NCBI RefSeq assembly: GCF_037975245.1
Contig: NC_092566.1
Coordinates: 9,983,501 to 10,047,500, forward strand
From: Apostichopus japonicus
Lineage: Eukaryota; Echinodermata; Holothuroidea; Aspidochirotida; Stichopodidae
Length of the DNA: 64,000 bases
Direction of reading: 5' to 3'
The notes under the pieces are model-generated. The model was not told where the DNA came from, searched no databases, and saw only the letters and a program-made list of their open reading frames with translations. A program made the position numbers and the translations under genes. Below are positions 25,001 to 40,000 of the stretch, piece after piece; position 1 is the first letter of the stretch; the number at the start of each line of letters is the position of its first letter.

Positions 25001-28000
25001 AATTGCCATAAAAGTTGGTTAAGGTTATTTTACCAGTTGACAAATCATGCAAATCATGGAATACAAAATGATGATTAAGTAACATGATAATAAACATCAT
25101 GATAATCAACTGGGAATCCCAGCAGAGAAGCGAATCCCAGCTGTCTTTGTAGGTCACTTTGGAGAAACGAAATGCAATCGTATAATTCACATATATGTCT
25201 TGTAACCTTCTTAATCCATTTGGCTCACCTTTTTGTGCCAGATCAACAAGCCAGCAATTGCCATGGCAACTGTAGAAACGCTCTTTCCTGTCTGGCAGTT
25301 GAAGAGTAGGGCGGGGCCATCCTCGTCAGTATATATGTCATCCAGGCCGCTCAGGACACTGATGATGTTGTCGATATCCTGCAAAACAATTTAACACATG
25401 GTTGTATGAGTGGAAATAAACCTTGCAAGTTTAATTGGAAAAGTTTGGCAGTCAAGGTGTCCTAGGAAGACCAAATATTTAATGTTAAAGTTCAACAGTT
25501 TTGTATTAAACACAGAAGAGCAGAGCTTAAGCAAGCATATAAGCACAGACAAAGTGCGCACACAGATCAGATCTCCATCAGACATATATGGCATTGGTGG
25601 AGTTATTATTAGCAGTGAGAAATAATACAATATGAGTACAGGTCTGGTTAGTAATTTATATCTGTCTGATGATCTGTTTCTTGTTTGGAAAGCCAACACT
25701 ACCTCTGAGGTTGTCTCCAAGACAACCAGTTTTTTAAGAACTATCCATGACACAGTAAATCACTTTGGAGAAGCAATTTTCCTGCTAATAAACTTGTACA
25801 GAAACTCTTGCTCTTGTAAGGAGCAACGACCAAACCTCCTGTCAAAATATCTGAAATTTTTATTAGACTAGACAGTTCAAAACTTGTCACTAATAATCAC
25901 AATTTAGAAATCTGTCATTTCTGCACCAGTAGAAGATTTATCGACTGCAATATCTAGTTGTCTGTAAAAAATTTAATCAGTACTTCTTTGGGAGAAACAA
26001 TTTCCAGTATAAAAGTACTTTGAAGATATTTTAGCAATTTTTAAAAATGTTATAATTTTAGAGGCAATTAAAGGTGGGGCATACTTTATTAAAATTCATT
26101 TAAAATACTCTAATATTTCAGTAAAATTTAATTTAATTTAATTTTAATATTTTATTAAATTTTATTTTTAATTTTTATTTATATTTTTTAATATTTTAAT
26201 AAAATTTTATTTATATTTTTTATATTTTATTAAATTTTAATTTAATACTTAAATAAAATACTTTATTAAAATACATTAAAACCACAAATGTTGGTCTGAA
26301 TTTTTATTTTTTAAGTGACAAAGTTTCCTGCAGGTCCGGACCCTCACCTGCTCAGACAGCATGGTCTCTGGTGACCTGTTTGGGAATCTGTAGTAACAGA
26401 GGTTACTGGTTCCCTTCTGTTCCTTCTCATAAATCTCACGTACAGTCTGCCCAGTGGTGAATGTCTTGCTCTCCCTGGGGTCAGTCACGTCTTGATATAC
26501 CTTGTATTGCATTGAAGGGAAATGTTGTCTTTGTGAAAATAACTAATCAGTGGTCAAATAAAATAAAAGAATTTGGAGGGCAGGTGGGGAGGGGGGGGGG
26601 GGAGTGTGTCCAAGGAGACACTGGCTGCTAACTATTTTCAAAATTCTATAAACATCTGTCTACACTCAGGGTGTAGGCAATTCTATATTTTACAGGTTAC
26701 ATGAGAGAACACACACTGTGGTCTTATGGCAATTAAAACATTGTATGCTAGTGTACTTTTCTCATACATGAAATGGGTAGAAATTGTTTCCCTTGCTATG
26801 AAACTTTCAAACATGTTGCTCACAGGTTTCTCGGAATATGGAAGGGTAAATGTATATCTGTGAATAAAATGCTCCAATCTGGCATAAAATGGTGCAACTT
26901 TAAAGGCACTTCTAAAAGCAGCATTTTGCGTCCTTTTCTATGATTTTTCTCAACCTCACTGACTCCACTGTGCCATAACGACATACATAACTAGCTTATC
27001 TATTTATATTTTACTTCAAATGGTGGCATAAAAGTCGAAAAAATTGCAACTTTCAACTTTGTTGTTCTCCAAGATATTTTCCGTTGGGAACCCAATAAAC
27101 CTCGCCCATAATATGAATATTTAAACACTACGAACGTCATTGACAGATACGTAATATAACACCACGCTTGATTTGTGTACAGTCTATATGGCAGTTGTAC
27201 CAGGGAGTTGCATAACAACTCCTTGGTTGTACCAAGGCAAAGTCTTGAATCTATTTTTAGCAACGGCTCATAACTAAACCTGCATCTCTGATTGGTTGAA
27301 TTCAAACTAGTGGGTTTGGGAACTGAATGCGATTAATTTGTAAGTGGAATACTCGCCAATTAATGTTTTTGGCAGGGAAAAACTTGGCTAATATCTTAAT
27401 TTGCTGTTTTGTGATTTTGATGCATGTAAAAAACTCGATGGACATGTCAAAAATGTAGAAAACGGCGATCAAACGCAAAATGCTCATGAATAAACATACT
27501 ATTCACTGATTGGTGGAATTCAAACTAGTGGATTTGGAGATATGAAAACTTTGTCGAGGACACTTTTACTCGTTATCGACATAAATCGTTAATTACTCGC
27601 TAATTAACGCTCTTGGCAGGGTGAAACTTGGATGGTATCTTAGTTTGCTGTTTTATGATTGATACATCTAAAAAAATCGATGCACATGTTAAAAAGGTGG
27701 AAAAAAGCGACCCAACGCAAAATGCTGCTTTAAGTGAAGGGTGGTTGGTAAAATAATCTTGCACACTTTTGCAAAGGCCTACAAATTTTGGAATTTTTAC
27801 ATTAATCCATTGGCTTTACCAGTTTTAATATCTGACAATTTATTCTTACCTGCAGTTGGCTCTGAGATTTAATCAATTCCGTTTTCAGAAGTGATTCCCA
27901 TCCCTGAAAGAGAAACAAAAAACCTGGTCACACGACATCTGACATATTATAACATGAAAGGAATTAGTCCTCATTTAGGATGAAAATTAGTCCTTGTTTG

Positions 28001-31000
28001 CGGTGCAAATTCTGGTATATTTTCTTTTCAGTGAAAAAGCACACAGGGACGGTTTGATTAAAGGAGCAGGATGTTAACGCATCTCAACCTTTCAACAAGG
28101 AACACAATGTTTTTGATCCCCCAACAACCCCCCCCAACAACCCCTCCGCCCAACCATGTACTTCCTCTCTTATGCATACTGTATCAGCAGCAGCAGGAAT
28201 GGTGCCTTAGGTAGCATTTAAACTGTACTAATCTGTCTACTTCATCTCAAATTAAGTTTCAAGATCATATCTGGATAATGAGATGAAATACAATGCACAG
28301 TTGTAGCTAATGCAAAACTTATTCATAGATGAAGACAAAATAAAACAACAACAAAACAGTCAAAACTGGGATAAGAACATTGAAAAATTGTTTGTTTTTA
28401 AAAAAAAAACCTTAATAATGATTTTACTTTTAACTTGAATGCTATCAAAAGAGATAGAGTTAACAAATAGAACACCTGATTAATATGAGCAGGAAAACAT
28501 GCTTTTTTGGATCCTTTTTGGATGCATAATTTAAAACAGTGATGCTGGCATTTGATCAACGTCCCACAAAAATCTCACCCCCAATGCGAAAAAAAAACCA
28601 GAGAGAGACGATATTCATAATCTGAAGAAGTTTGTTCTACTTGATATAATGTATTTTACCTTGCATCTTGCTTCTGTTTAACCAAAGTGGTGACATTTAC
28701 ACAAAACCATCTCATTTATGACACTGTTTTCCTATCTTTAGTGTAATGATATACGTCTGTTTCTAGGAATTCATGTTATGTATTTCATTCACAGGAAGGA
28801 TCTTATCTTTAATTTGGGGGGGGGGGTGAGGGGGAGTGTTTGATCCATTTCTAAAATGACTTGAGTCAAAGAAGAGATGAGAGAAGAAAAATCCAACATC
28901 TGATAAAAATAAGAGATAATATTGCAAAGATCATAACCGCAAATAATTGTGTTAGTAAGAGTCAACAATGGATAAAATTTATAGCAGCTGAGAGCAAATG
29001 AGGCAGCCACCCCTAGGAGGTAAGAATGTCAAAGAGAGCTAATCAGATAAGATATTTTGATAAGTTCGCTAAACCGCAAATCTTCAATTCGAATTAAAAC
29101 ATAGCCATTGCAGAATGGAACTAGGACAACAGAGCTATTAATAGCAGAGAAGGAGGGAAGGTAAATGTTTTTTTTATATATTTTTTTATTTCCATTTTCG
29201 TTATTTTTTTCACAATTTATTAAGAAGTATTAACACCTACCTCAATTTCCTCATTGCTACATACAGGTATGACGATGTTCTTGGTGAGGCCCGAGAGTTC
29301 CCGTGGTGTGTACGTACACCCGTCCAGTTCCACGATGACCTCCCCCCTCAGATTAAAAGAATGTATGGACGAGTGATTATGCTTTGGTCCTAGCAATGTC
29401 TGAACTACTTTGGCCAGTCCCTGTCAACAAATAAAAACATCAAAAAATAGACAAACAAAGTCATGCAGATTATTAACTTACACACAGCATGGCCCGGCAC
29501 TTTCCAATGATTTTAACTGTAAGGTATAGTAAGTGAAAGAAAACTTGGGAGCAAGGATGTGGGTTTCTCTAGTTTAAGCCCTCTGCATTTCATTCCAGAC
29601 CCACAAACCCACTCGGTAACCCGCATTCTATGTCATTAAACCAAAAAGAACCAAACAGGTCACCAAAAAGGCCAATTTAGTTACTATCCACATGGTGCTT
29701 CATAAAAATATAACTATTTTGTCAAATAAGGGGAACAACTCCTAACTGGGGGAAAGGGGGGTTTTCTCACCCCCCCCCACCCCTCCTCCCCACTACTTGT
29801 GACAACAAACCCAATGCACTTTATATTACAAAAGCTAAAGTCCTCTTCAGAGCTTCTCTATACCACCCTCCCTCCCTCCCCCCACCCTCCCTCCCCATCC
29901 CTCCCTATGGTAGTTGCATAATGTGACTGAAATTATACGCATCCATACTAACATAGGACAAAACAGCTAGTTTTCTAGTTCCCTCCGAAACAAACAAGAA
30001 GGCATATATATATATGTGAGGATTACTGGCTACTGTAAGTGACTTCCACCGAGAGAAGACTCCTCGGCTGGCTTACAGATGAAAAACAACCCTGCACAGA
30101 TATCGATATCACTAGAAATTATATCCACTAATGCTGATCTGTAACAAACACCTGAAACCCCGGAGAGAAATCTTAAATTAGATGTAAAAAACAGAAAACA
30201 CGAAAATAACTAAAGAGACGGTATCAGGCTCCAGTGGCTACTCGAGTCAGAGATGTTGCATAACAGACTCTGGTCTACATAAAACTTAGAGACTCTATCA
30301 GTTGGTGGTATAAAAGCAGGGGGGAAAATAAGAATAAATATGTGATAGCTAGACCAAAGGGTTGAGCGGTTAAAAAAGTAGGGCAAAGTTAAGAGGGGGA
30401 AGGTTCTTCAAAATCTCACCAAATGTCAGATAAAGTTCACATTTGACTGAAAAAAGTGTTATCTAGTCCTTTTGGACAAATAAACTTATGCTTCAAGTTT
30501 TCATCTTTATATATGAAAACCTTTCTCTGGCCCTTTCATCTTAATATCAAGCTGAGCCAGTAATGCCCCAAGAGGACATGTGGACAATCTTAAGTCTTAA
30601 ACTATTTATTAACTAGTAGCCTTCTACCTTTCATAAATTCCTAAACGTTACGATATATATTTACACTTTCTTATTCTTTGTCCTCCTATTGTAATTTTTG
30701 TTGTTGTATATACTGGTGAATAAATAAAAAATGCCATGAAAAAAATAAACACAACTCGCTCATGCCAGCTAGGTCATGAAGTAATGAGCTTTTATATTTG
30801 CTGCTCAGTGGAATGAATGAAGAATTTTCCTACCGTAGCGGAATAAGAAGACCTTGATGAAAATTAAGGAAATGAAACTAATCTGACATGTTTTTCAAAT
30901 TGTTGTTTTTCAAATTTAAAGTGAACTGTACTCAAAATGGTGTCAAATAACAAGAGATATGAAGCAGAAACTATATGTAAGCAAAGTAATATATACAGGG

Positions 31001-34000
31001 GAAGAACATTCTATCTGATCCTCCTTCCCACCCCCTCCCACCCCACTCCCCCATCCATCACGTTTTGACTTGCAGCTTATTTTAAACCTCATTTTTCTAT
31101 CATTCTTTCTCTTTGAAATGAGCGCTATTAAGGTAATACTTTTCATTTATTAAGAAACCCAATGATTGAATATAGACCAAAAAAATTGAGTGTAAATGTG
31201 GTCTTACACTGACAGACCTAACAGTGCTGCTTCTATAGATGTTTTCATCAGTTTGAGGAGGGTCATCTACTCCCATATCATGTTCTCTTCTCCCCCACCT
31301 CCCCTTCCTGATCCCATTATTCTTCTTCTTCTTATGTATGGCCCCCCCCCCACTCCACATTTCATTTCCAAGGTTGACGTACCTCCGAGTTTGGTTGTGA
31401 CATCCCATAAACAGGCAGACCGGGAACCCGCCTAAAGTTGGAGACTTTCACCTCTCGTTGTGAGCTGAGAACGTCCAGACCGAGGTAATCGTCTGCGACC
31501 TGAAGAAGAAATAACAAATCTGATTTTAACAGACATCTTTGCAAGGCCTTCGTCTCCAGTTTACTGTCTTTAATCATGTCCAGGGACCTACCAGACTTTC
31601 AGAGAAGGATCGTTCCCAGATTTGTTGCTAATTAGCAATTGTTTACTCTAGATATGATTTGAGAGGAACATACCTTCCTTCTCATCATGGCTTAATGAGT
31701 GACATGATTACAAGGAACATTCCGTGGGGCAGGCTTCGTAATGACTCATCGATTGCCCCTGACATGACTACGCTATTAATGAAGCAGTAGTTAAAACATA
31801 AATAAACAGCTGGTCGTTGTATAGTCACTACAATTACCCAACTCTGATGACTTTAAGGAATTAGCTATCCTCAAAACAAGGAGTAATTGGCAAGTTAATT
31901 AGCCTTATTTCTTCATGATAATATCAACTTCATTCCAGAATTCTATCTGCTAAATAGGCTACACATGACAGCATTATTCTGCTATGAGAGTAGGCTCCAA
32001 TGGGCAGAGTCGAGGCTCGTTCACCTGTCACGTACTGAGTTATCAAGTGTCCCCAGATATGACTCTTTCAATTAAGGAGAAGGTTGGCCACTTTAAGCAG
32101 CTGGCCATTGTCTCAATATTATAATTAACCACCCGTGAAGTTTTGCTCTCCTCAACAATGGAGCAATCAGCCGATAATTAGCCTTATCACTTGATGATGA
32201 CAACTTTAGTCCAGATTCCTATCTGCTAAATAGGCTAGACATGAGAGCATTATTCTGCTATGCAATGGGCAGACATAAGGTTGAGAGTCGAGGCTCATTC
32301 TACTGTCTCGTTATAAGTCATCAAGTTTTCAAGAGGCGACGCCTTCAATTAAGGAGTAGACAATGGATTTAAGCAGCTGGTCGTGTCCCATGTTTATAAT
32401 TACCCAATGTAGACAACTTTGAAGTGTTTTCTCTCCTCGACAATTGAACAATCGCCGGTAATTAGCCGTATTACTTGATGATAATGATAACTTCAGTCCA
32501 GAATCCTATATGCCAAATAGGCTAGAGATGAGAGCATTAGCCTGCTATGATATTACTCCATGGGCAGACATCATAAGGTTGCTATTGCAACAAGTCAACG
32601 CAACAAGGCAGGAAAAATTAACTGCTGCTCTCTCATCAATGTGAAAGCCAAGAACTTCAGGATTATGATTCTAAGGTAAATTCTTGTATTAAATCAGGTT
32701 TGGTGTTATTTAACTCTAAATATCCTCCACTTGACAGGTAAGAGGGCCAAAACAATACAAAGCATTTATTACAGCAGTTGATTGAAAAACATAAAAAAAA
32801 AAACATAAATCACTAAGTAACTGACCACAAATCACAAAGTAACTAAGACCTCATACTACATTAGACCCAAACCACCAGACTCCCTATAGCAAGCATTCAG
32901 TAGGACGAAACATACATAAACTAAATGAACGCTGCCTTGTGATATAAACACGTTACTAGAAGAGAGATAATTTGTATTCATGAGCTGGCCTGCCTCTGAA
33001 GAAGATCAAGCTAGTATAACAAACGACAGGTCTAACATTTCATAGTCTTTGTGCTGTAGAGAAACAAATTGTTTGAGGCACCATGTATAAAGGTAGAATG
33101 CTGAGGGGGCTGCAGCATTACTGCATCCAGGCTGCGTAAGACATTTATGCTATGCAGTCTCACACAGCAATTAAGTCACTGCTAGGCAGCCAAGAAAATC
33201 TCTGTTTTTTTCTTTTTAAATGGATTCAGCATTGCTGAAAGAATTTGACACCTCGCCTCTAACAATTTATGCTCCCATTTGAACATATTTTTCATCTCAT
33301 GACACACGACCACATCATTTCTGTTTTGTAGTTTGTTTTCCTTTTCTTTTCATTTTTGGCATATGCATGAAAAAGGTTGTCAAGTGAAATGAACTACCTA
33401 CAGACACAAATCGGGAAAAGGTTTTTGACTCCCTGGGTAAGACGTTATGAATTCTAATGAAAAATGACGAAACGGCAGTCGTTCAGACACTGCGGCAAAA
33501 AGTGACAGGAAAAAGTTGATAAATTCGCGATGCGATGGCAATATATCGGCTGAATCCTTTCAGGTGAGCTAAAGAACGTTAGTTTAAACGTGTTTCAAGA
33601 TGTCTGATAGATTCATGAAAACAACACCGAGCTACTAGAGAAAAGCTTGATTAATTTCAGGAAGAGATTTGTCCTTAGAAATGACTTGAAATTGGAGTCA
33701 AGGCTTTTGAAGTGAAACCTGAGTTGTTTGTTGTTTTAATGAACATGAGAATGTTTGACAATAGAAATTAATGTTCTACAGACATCAATCGGGAAAATGT
33801 TTTTGACTTTGTGGGTAGATATTATTTATATCTTTGTTTTTGCCTTATTCCCTGTTTCCTTATTCTTTTTTTTTCTCTTTTATTTGCAAATATCTTGGAG
33901 ATATTGAAAAAAATGCAGAGACCTTTTGATGATATAAGAAAGCAAACAACATGACATAAGACAGTTGAAGTTTTATCATTTGTTTAATTTCTTGTTGGAC

Positions 34001-37000
34001 ACTTTGTCACAATGTGGAAAAACAATTTAAGCGTGCACCTCAAACCTTTTTTATGTAATTTATAAAACAAAAAATGAAAGACACTCTTCTTTCACAACTT
34101 AAAAGCACAAACAAGTTACATGTCAAAATAAAAAACCTTTCACAATTTCAGCACAGTATTAGGATCCATAAAGACAGAAAAAACAAAGCAATCATGTTTT
34201 AAACTTGTTTTATACATTTCACAAAAAGCTGTAATTAAGTATCACTAACAGAATAAAATCAACCTTTCACTTTCAGTAAGGTTCAAATTTGGATCAACAG
34301 GGGCAATGCAACTGGGAGGGGGGTTGGGGGGTTGGGGGGTTGGGGGTTGGGGACTTAGAAATTGTCTCAGACTTTGACTGAAATGGCAGGACTCCACAGT
34401 AAGTTTCAAAAGTTTGAAAAGGCACCAAAGCAATTTTCGTCCAAACAGAAATGTAAAATGTAAAATCTGATATTTTTGGAAGCATTAATGATCATGAACA
34501 TTATGATACAGCTTATAATGACAACTAGAATGAAGTTGAAGAAATTTGCTGCCATTCTGCGATGGGCGATACTCTAGGGCAGTACGGCTAGTGGAAGGGA
34601 CAACCACACCAAATCGTCATTGGTGAGAGTTGCTTGTGACTTTAACGCCCTGATGATAATTTCCTTGTTTATCTTTGTTTTGTTTTTTATTAGCAGCAGA
34701 CATTTTAACTAACCAGAAATCTTGTTCCCTTTAGGATGAGCTCCGGCTGGAACATTCTCTCGATGCTGTCCGCCTGTGCAAACACTCTGTAAATCTCGGA
34801 ACGTTGGAAAACCCATGACGTGAAAGACTGTCTGAACATCCAAGGGTACTAGCCAAACCGGAAAAAAAAAATGTAAAATAATCATAATTATAATGGATAC
34901 TTTTTGTAAAGAAAGTCTGCTGGGTTTATATACTGACTTTAGGTGTAACTGCTAGAAGCATTTACAGTGGTGATCCAATTTATATTCATTTCAAACATTT
35001 ACGAGGTCAAAGGATCTCAAAGGTAAATCAAGGGATGGCGTTAAACTTCCAACTTTTTTGTTTTTCCAAAAGTTTTAAATGTCTAGGGTGCCATAGTTGT
35101 GAGGAGACATGTAAGGGAGACTGTGCATGTTACTCATCATCATAAAATATATATATATGATTGATGGAAATTAAGCTGCACTTTTAAGGTCAAACCACAT
35201 CCTAATATGACTTTTTTTTTCCATAATCCAGTGAAATTTTATGAATGCAGGAGAACTCAGTGATGTCATCATGGTATTTAAGCTGTTTTTAGTCCTCTTT
35301 ATGAAGAACAAATTGTTCATTTGTCCACTGTGGTAAAATAATATTCTCAGAAAAATGTAGCATGCTAATGATAATTTTTCAAAATGAATAGAATATTGAA
35401 AAACTATATTACAAACATTCCAAATGTATGACATTTCAAGGATAAAAGCCAAAAGTAGGAAGAGTAAAGGGACAATTTTGAAGAAATATCTGCCGTCACT
35501 ATAACATCACAAACCAATTACTTAATTGCAACACTTTCAATGTTGACACTGAAAACAATGAAATTATGATGGCATGTAAAGAGCTGCACAAGTATCTACT
35601 GTTACGGAACAATAAACATCACAATAAACAAAAGAGAGATATTACAAGTTGAAATACGTGTGGGTCGATGAGGTCATGTTTGAACTTATAATTAAAAGTC
35701 TTTGGCCTCTTGTGTGAAGGAACATATTCAACCTGAGATATTTACCAAGCACATAGAACAATGAGGGTGGTTGGGTTTTGTTGTCTCCTTTAATACGAGA
35801 TGCTGCTCTAGGTATGACATCATCATCATAATGATCACATGACCACAACTAAAATAAGCTGATGTAACAGTGGGAAAATTCAACATCATAGTATCTGCAT
35901 CAACCTATAATTATTATCAGTTATTTATCTGTCCTCCTCTTCATCTTGCCCACGTGAATTTTTCTCAAAGGTAAAAAAATCACTGTCACCGACACTAATG
36001 GACGTTGTGTAATTGATCTGCACATCCGTCAATGTTTTAAGCCAATCTCGTGGATGGTAGATTAAACTCATGAATATTCATAGGGACTGCCGACTCACCT
36101 GATCGTGTAAGTAGCTGTTGACAACGATGAGATAACAATACTGCTCGAGATGTTTCAGGGCTTTGTCTAGGTAATACTCTTTGGCACTTCGCCCCTAAAA
36201 AGGTTCCAAAATGAAACAAAACCATGTCAATTTGGTCACATCTTGGGAGGAAAATTAAGAGCATTCGTATGCAAATAGCCACTTCTCAATCAACATGAAG
36301 TCACTTCATGCACAGTCAATGCATTTTCTTCATCACATATGACAAACCTAACGCACGCAACATGGATCTCATGCATTCTCTCACACTGGCCATGTACATA
36401 CAGTACCAGTTACTGCATAACTCAACAGTCCCTGACATGTGCCAACGACCTATTCACGTACAAAACCTGACACATTTATATGCTCAATGTTACAATAACA
36501 TCAATCACATTATAATAACCCCTTCACAAGTGAATAGTCTCTTTAAAATTAAGCGGTCTTTCACATCACTGCCTATGCATACAACAGCATTCATTAACCT
36601 AGTGTGAAACAGTCACTTCATACACGACGGTCCCCTTCAATTGTGACCAACCTCTCATGAACCAACCTCTCACCACATATATCAGTCTAATCGCAGTGAA
36701 GGAACTCCCCTTACATATAATGGCCCCTTCAAAGGTTGGTGATTCTTTCACATAGACAGCAAATTCAATTTTAAGCAGTCGCATAACTGTCTTCACACAT
36801 ACAGGTTTTCATTTTCATATACAACAACACTCTTTAAAATTCCAATTGCCTGTTAATATGAGCCCCCCCCTCTGCCCAACCACCACCCCACCCACACCCC
36901 CTCCATCCAACCCACATACCTTTCTCCTCCCCTTTGCATGTACACACAGCAGCTAATCCACATTATATAAATTTGAAAATCCTCCTGGATGTTCTCCAGC

Positions 37001-40000
37001 TTCTGTTTTCACAACAACATAACTGTCTTCACACATACAGGTTTTCATTTTCATATACAACAACACTCTTCAAAATTCCAATTGCCTGTTAATATGAGCC
37101 CCCCCCTCTGCCCAACCACCACCCTACCCACACCCCCTCCATCCAACCCATGTACCATTCCCTCCCCCATTTGCATGTACACACAACAGCTACTAAATCC
37201 ACCTTACATAAATTTGAAAATCCTCCTGGATGTTCTCCAGCTTCTGTTTAGCAGAGACCACTTCCTGCCTCAGATGACTAATATCTCCCAGCAAATCCAC
37301 GACCGCATCCACCTGAAATTGGAAACAGTTTCCTTAGATCTTAGCGAAACCATTACTATTACTTTCCAGTACGTATGCATGCAAGCCGGCCAAGTAACAA
37401 GATCAAAAATCATTAACAAAGCAAAACGAAAAAGAGAGAAATAATCGTAAAGAGCAAAATTTCATTTAGCAATCTATATATATGTGCAGCTGCATCACAG
37501 CTTCTGGTTTGAAAAAAAATGAGAGCAATTGTCCCATCGTCGTCGGCTGCCGAGTAAATTCTCCCCGCGCAATCAATTACAAGTATTAACTGTCAATGCA
37601 ACACTAAATTGGACATAAAGATCTAATAAATCCATTCACTGGGGATGGAGTTATTACGAAGAAGAGAAAACTTGCACTTTTCATTTGCGGGTTGTGATGC
37701 AGGCACTGGATATTATATAAGGATAGTAAGAATGCACGCAACTAGATACTGAAAATTGGTGCACGATTGGAAGGTAACGAACAAAACCATTATGACAGGT
37801 TAAAACATTTCATTATCAATCCTGAAGCCTAGTTTCCGTTTTTTATTAGTCTGTGGACTGCTTTTCCTTTAGTGTGGAAGTGCGTGTACATGTGTGTTTG
37901 TTTGAATGTGCACTCTTTTCTATACATAAAGTACAGTGGTTGTTTAATTAACGAATATGTTCAAATTACATGAAAGATGAGGGTTCTTTACGAGGTATAT
38001 TCAAAATCTGGAATGCCACAAAAAAAAACACTAGTTTTGTTAAACAAATAGGCAGGTGTGGGCATAAAAACTAATATTTATTAACTAATATTTTGAAATG
38101 AATGGAAGAGCTACTGTAACTGCCTAAACTCACTGTGAACATTATCTTATCAACAACGAGAACCTCCACATATCTCACAATTGCCATAAAAATGCTACCA
38201 AATATTTAGATTGCAATTAAAGCAATTGTTCTTTCAAAAATTGTTTTTTTTTCGTTCCACCTATTCACATTTTCATATTTCAACTGATCAAAAATGGAAT
38301 GGAAAGAAAAATTTTGGTACAAAGGAAATTTCCTTTAACTTTGTTTTAATGAAAGGCTGATTAGAGTAAGTCTGTGGAAAATTAGTAAAAAATCCTTATT
38401 TTTGAGTTCTAAACAGATTTATAGATTTATGGAACAAGTGAAGATTTTCTATTCATTTCAGAAAGTTTGGAAGGTCTTATTTTCTGCGTTGTTGATTTGA
38501 AACGAGGAAAAACGGGTGGGTATAAAACATTGCGAAAACCATTATAACATGAAGATCAGGTTCTAAAGTTATGCTGTATATACACAGGAAAGTTGCTAAG
38601 CACTGATAAGCATAATTTTATTTGAACCAAGTTCCACCATAAATATTTCATAAGTTGCATCCAAATTTTTGGCATACTTCAAACTGGCAACAAGTATTAA
38701 ATGAATGCCTCACCCCCTCCCATCCCCTACCCCTCCCAACCCCACCTGTAAACATTAGATGATGAGTTGGATGCTACTTCTTGTGTTGAAGTCAATTTGC
38801 TTGACTTATCTTTTCTTTGCACCCTTGTAATCCTGTAGGACGATCAGTCCCATAGTATTACCCTAAAGCAGTAGTGGATTAGTTAATCCCATAGTCTAAG
38901 GGAAGAATATGAAAACCTCAAAAGCAATGTGCAAATCTTACAACCTCTGTTACTATCCCCATGCCTATAGAATTATACATAGCAAGTGAAGAGTATGGGA
39001 ATATAACTTAAAGGGTGTGAAGACTCGCGCAAAAAGAAACGTCTAATGCCGGTAATCTGACCTAGTTTCGAATGAGGTGTAACAGAAGTGTTAAACACCA
39101 ACATCGATCCCAGAAAATACACACACAGCTTGCTACCGTCGGTAATTAGACACTAGTGTACAGTCAGTACATACAGCTGCGGTCAATACCCACAGCACAG
39201 TATACAAAAGATACAGCGATGGACATCTCAGGTCCAGCTAAAGATAACAATTAAGGTATCACATTTCATTACTGTTTGCATTTTGTAGCAACACGAACAA
39301 AACGTCACTTGCAAGCAACAGAAAGTTAACTTTTTCAGATGGCAGCACGCGGTTTTGGGCGAGTCTTCAATGCCTTTAATCCTCGAGAGTAAACTGTATC
39401 AAAATCATATACCTCCCCGTTCAAAACACCTTCGTTTTTAGCCATTTTTTAGACAAATGCTTGCAAAAACAGTCTGTTAATATTTCTATCCTCTTTGAAC
39501 AATTTCCGGCAAAACACCAAGGGAGCAGTTACAGGCGGTACTGTTTCCAAAATCTTGCGCAAAAGTGCATCTGTTTTAGCACTGATTATGGCGCCTTACA
39601 TATGAACATCTTCAAAATTATTTCAAATTTTGAAAGCTACATGTGGGAAATCAGAATCTTTAAAGACATTAAACACTATAAACTGTGCAGAAAACAAGAG
39701 TGTAAACTAATTGACTTTTGAAAACAGCTTTTGGAGTTTTTTCTGCAATTTTGTTCTTCATGAAAAAATCAAGCAAGTTATCACTTGAATTAAGATAATT
39801 GATCCTCCTGTCATTGTTTTAACGACATAACTGTTAATGAGAGAGCTTGTAATGAATTTGATTCAATCGTCAACATTTCTGTCGCCAAGACACGTCCTTT
39901 CACAGCAGTATGTACAAAACACATTTGAGACCTAGTAGGAAATTTAAACATTTTTTACTTTCACTTTCCAGAAAGAAACTAAGTTTGTCCAAAAAAAACT

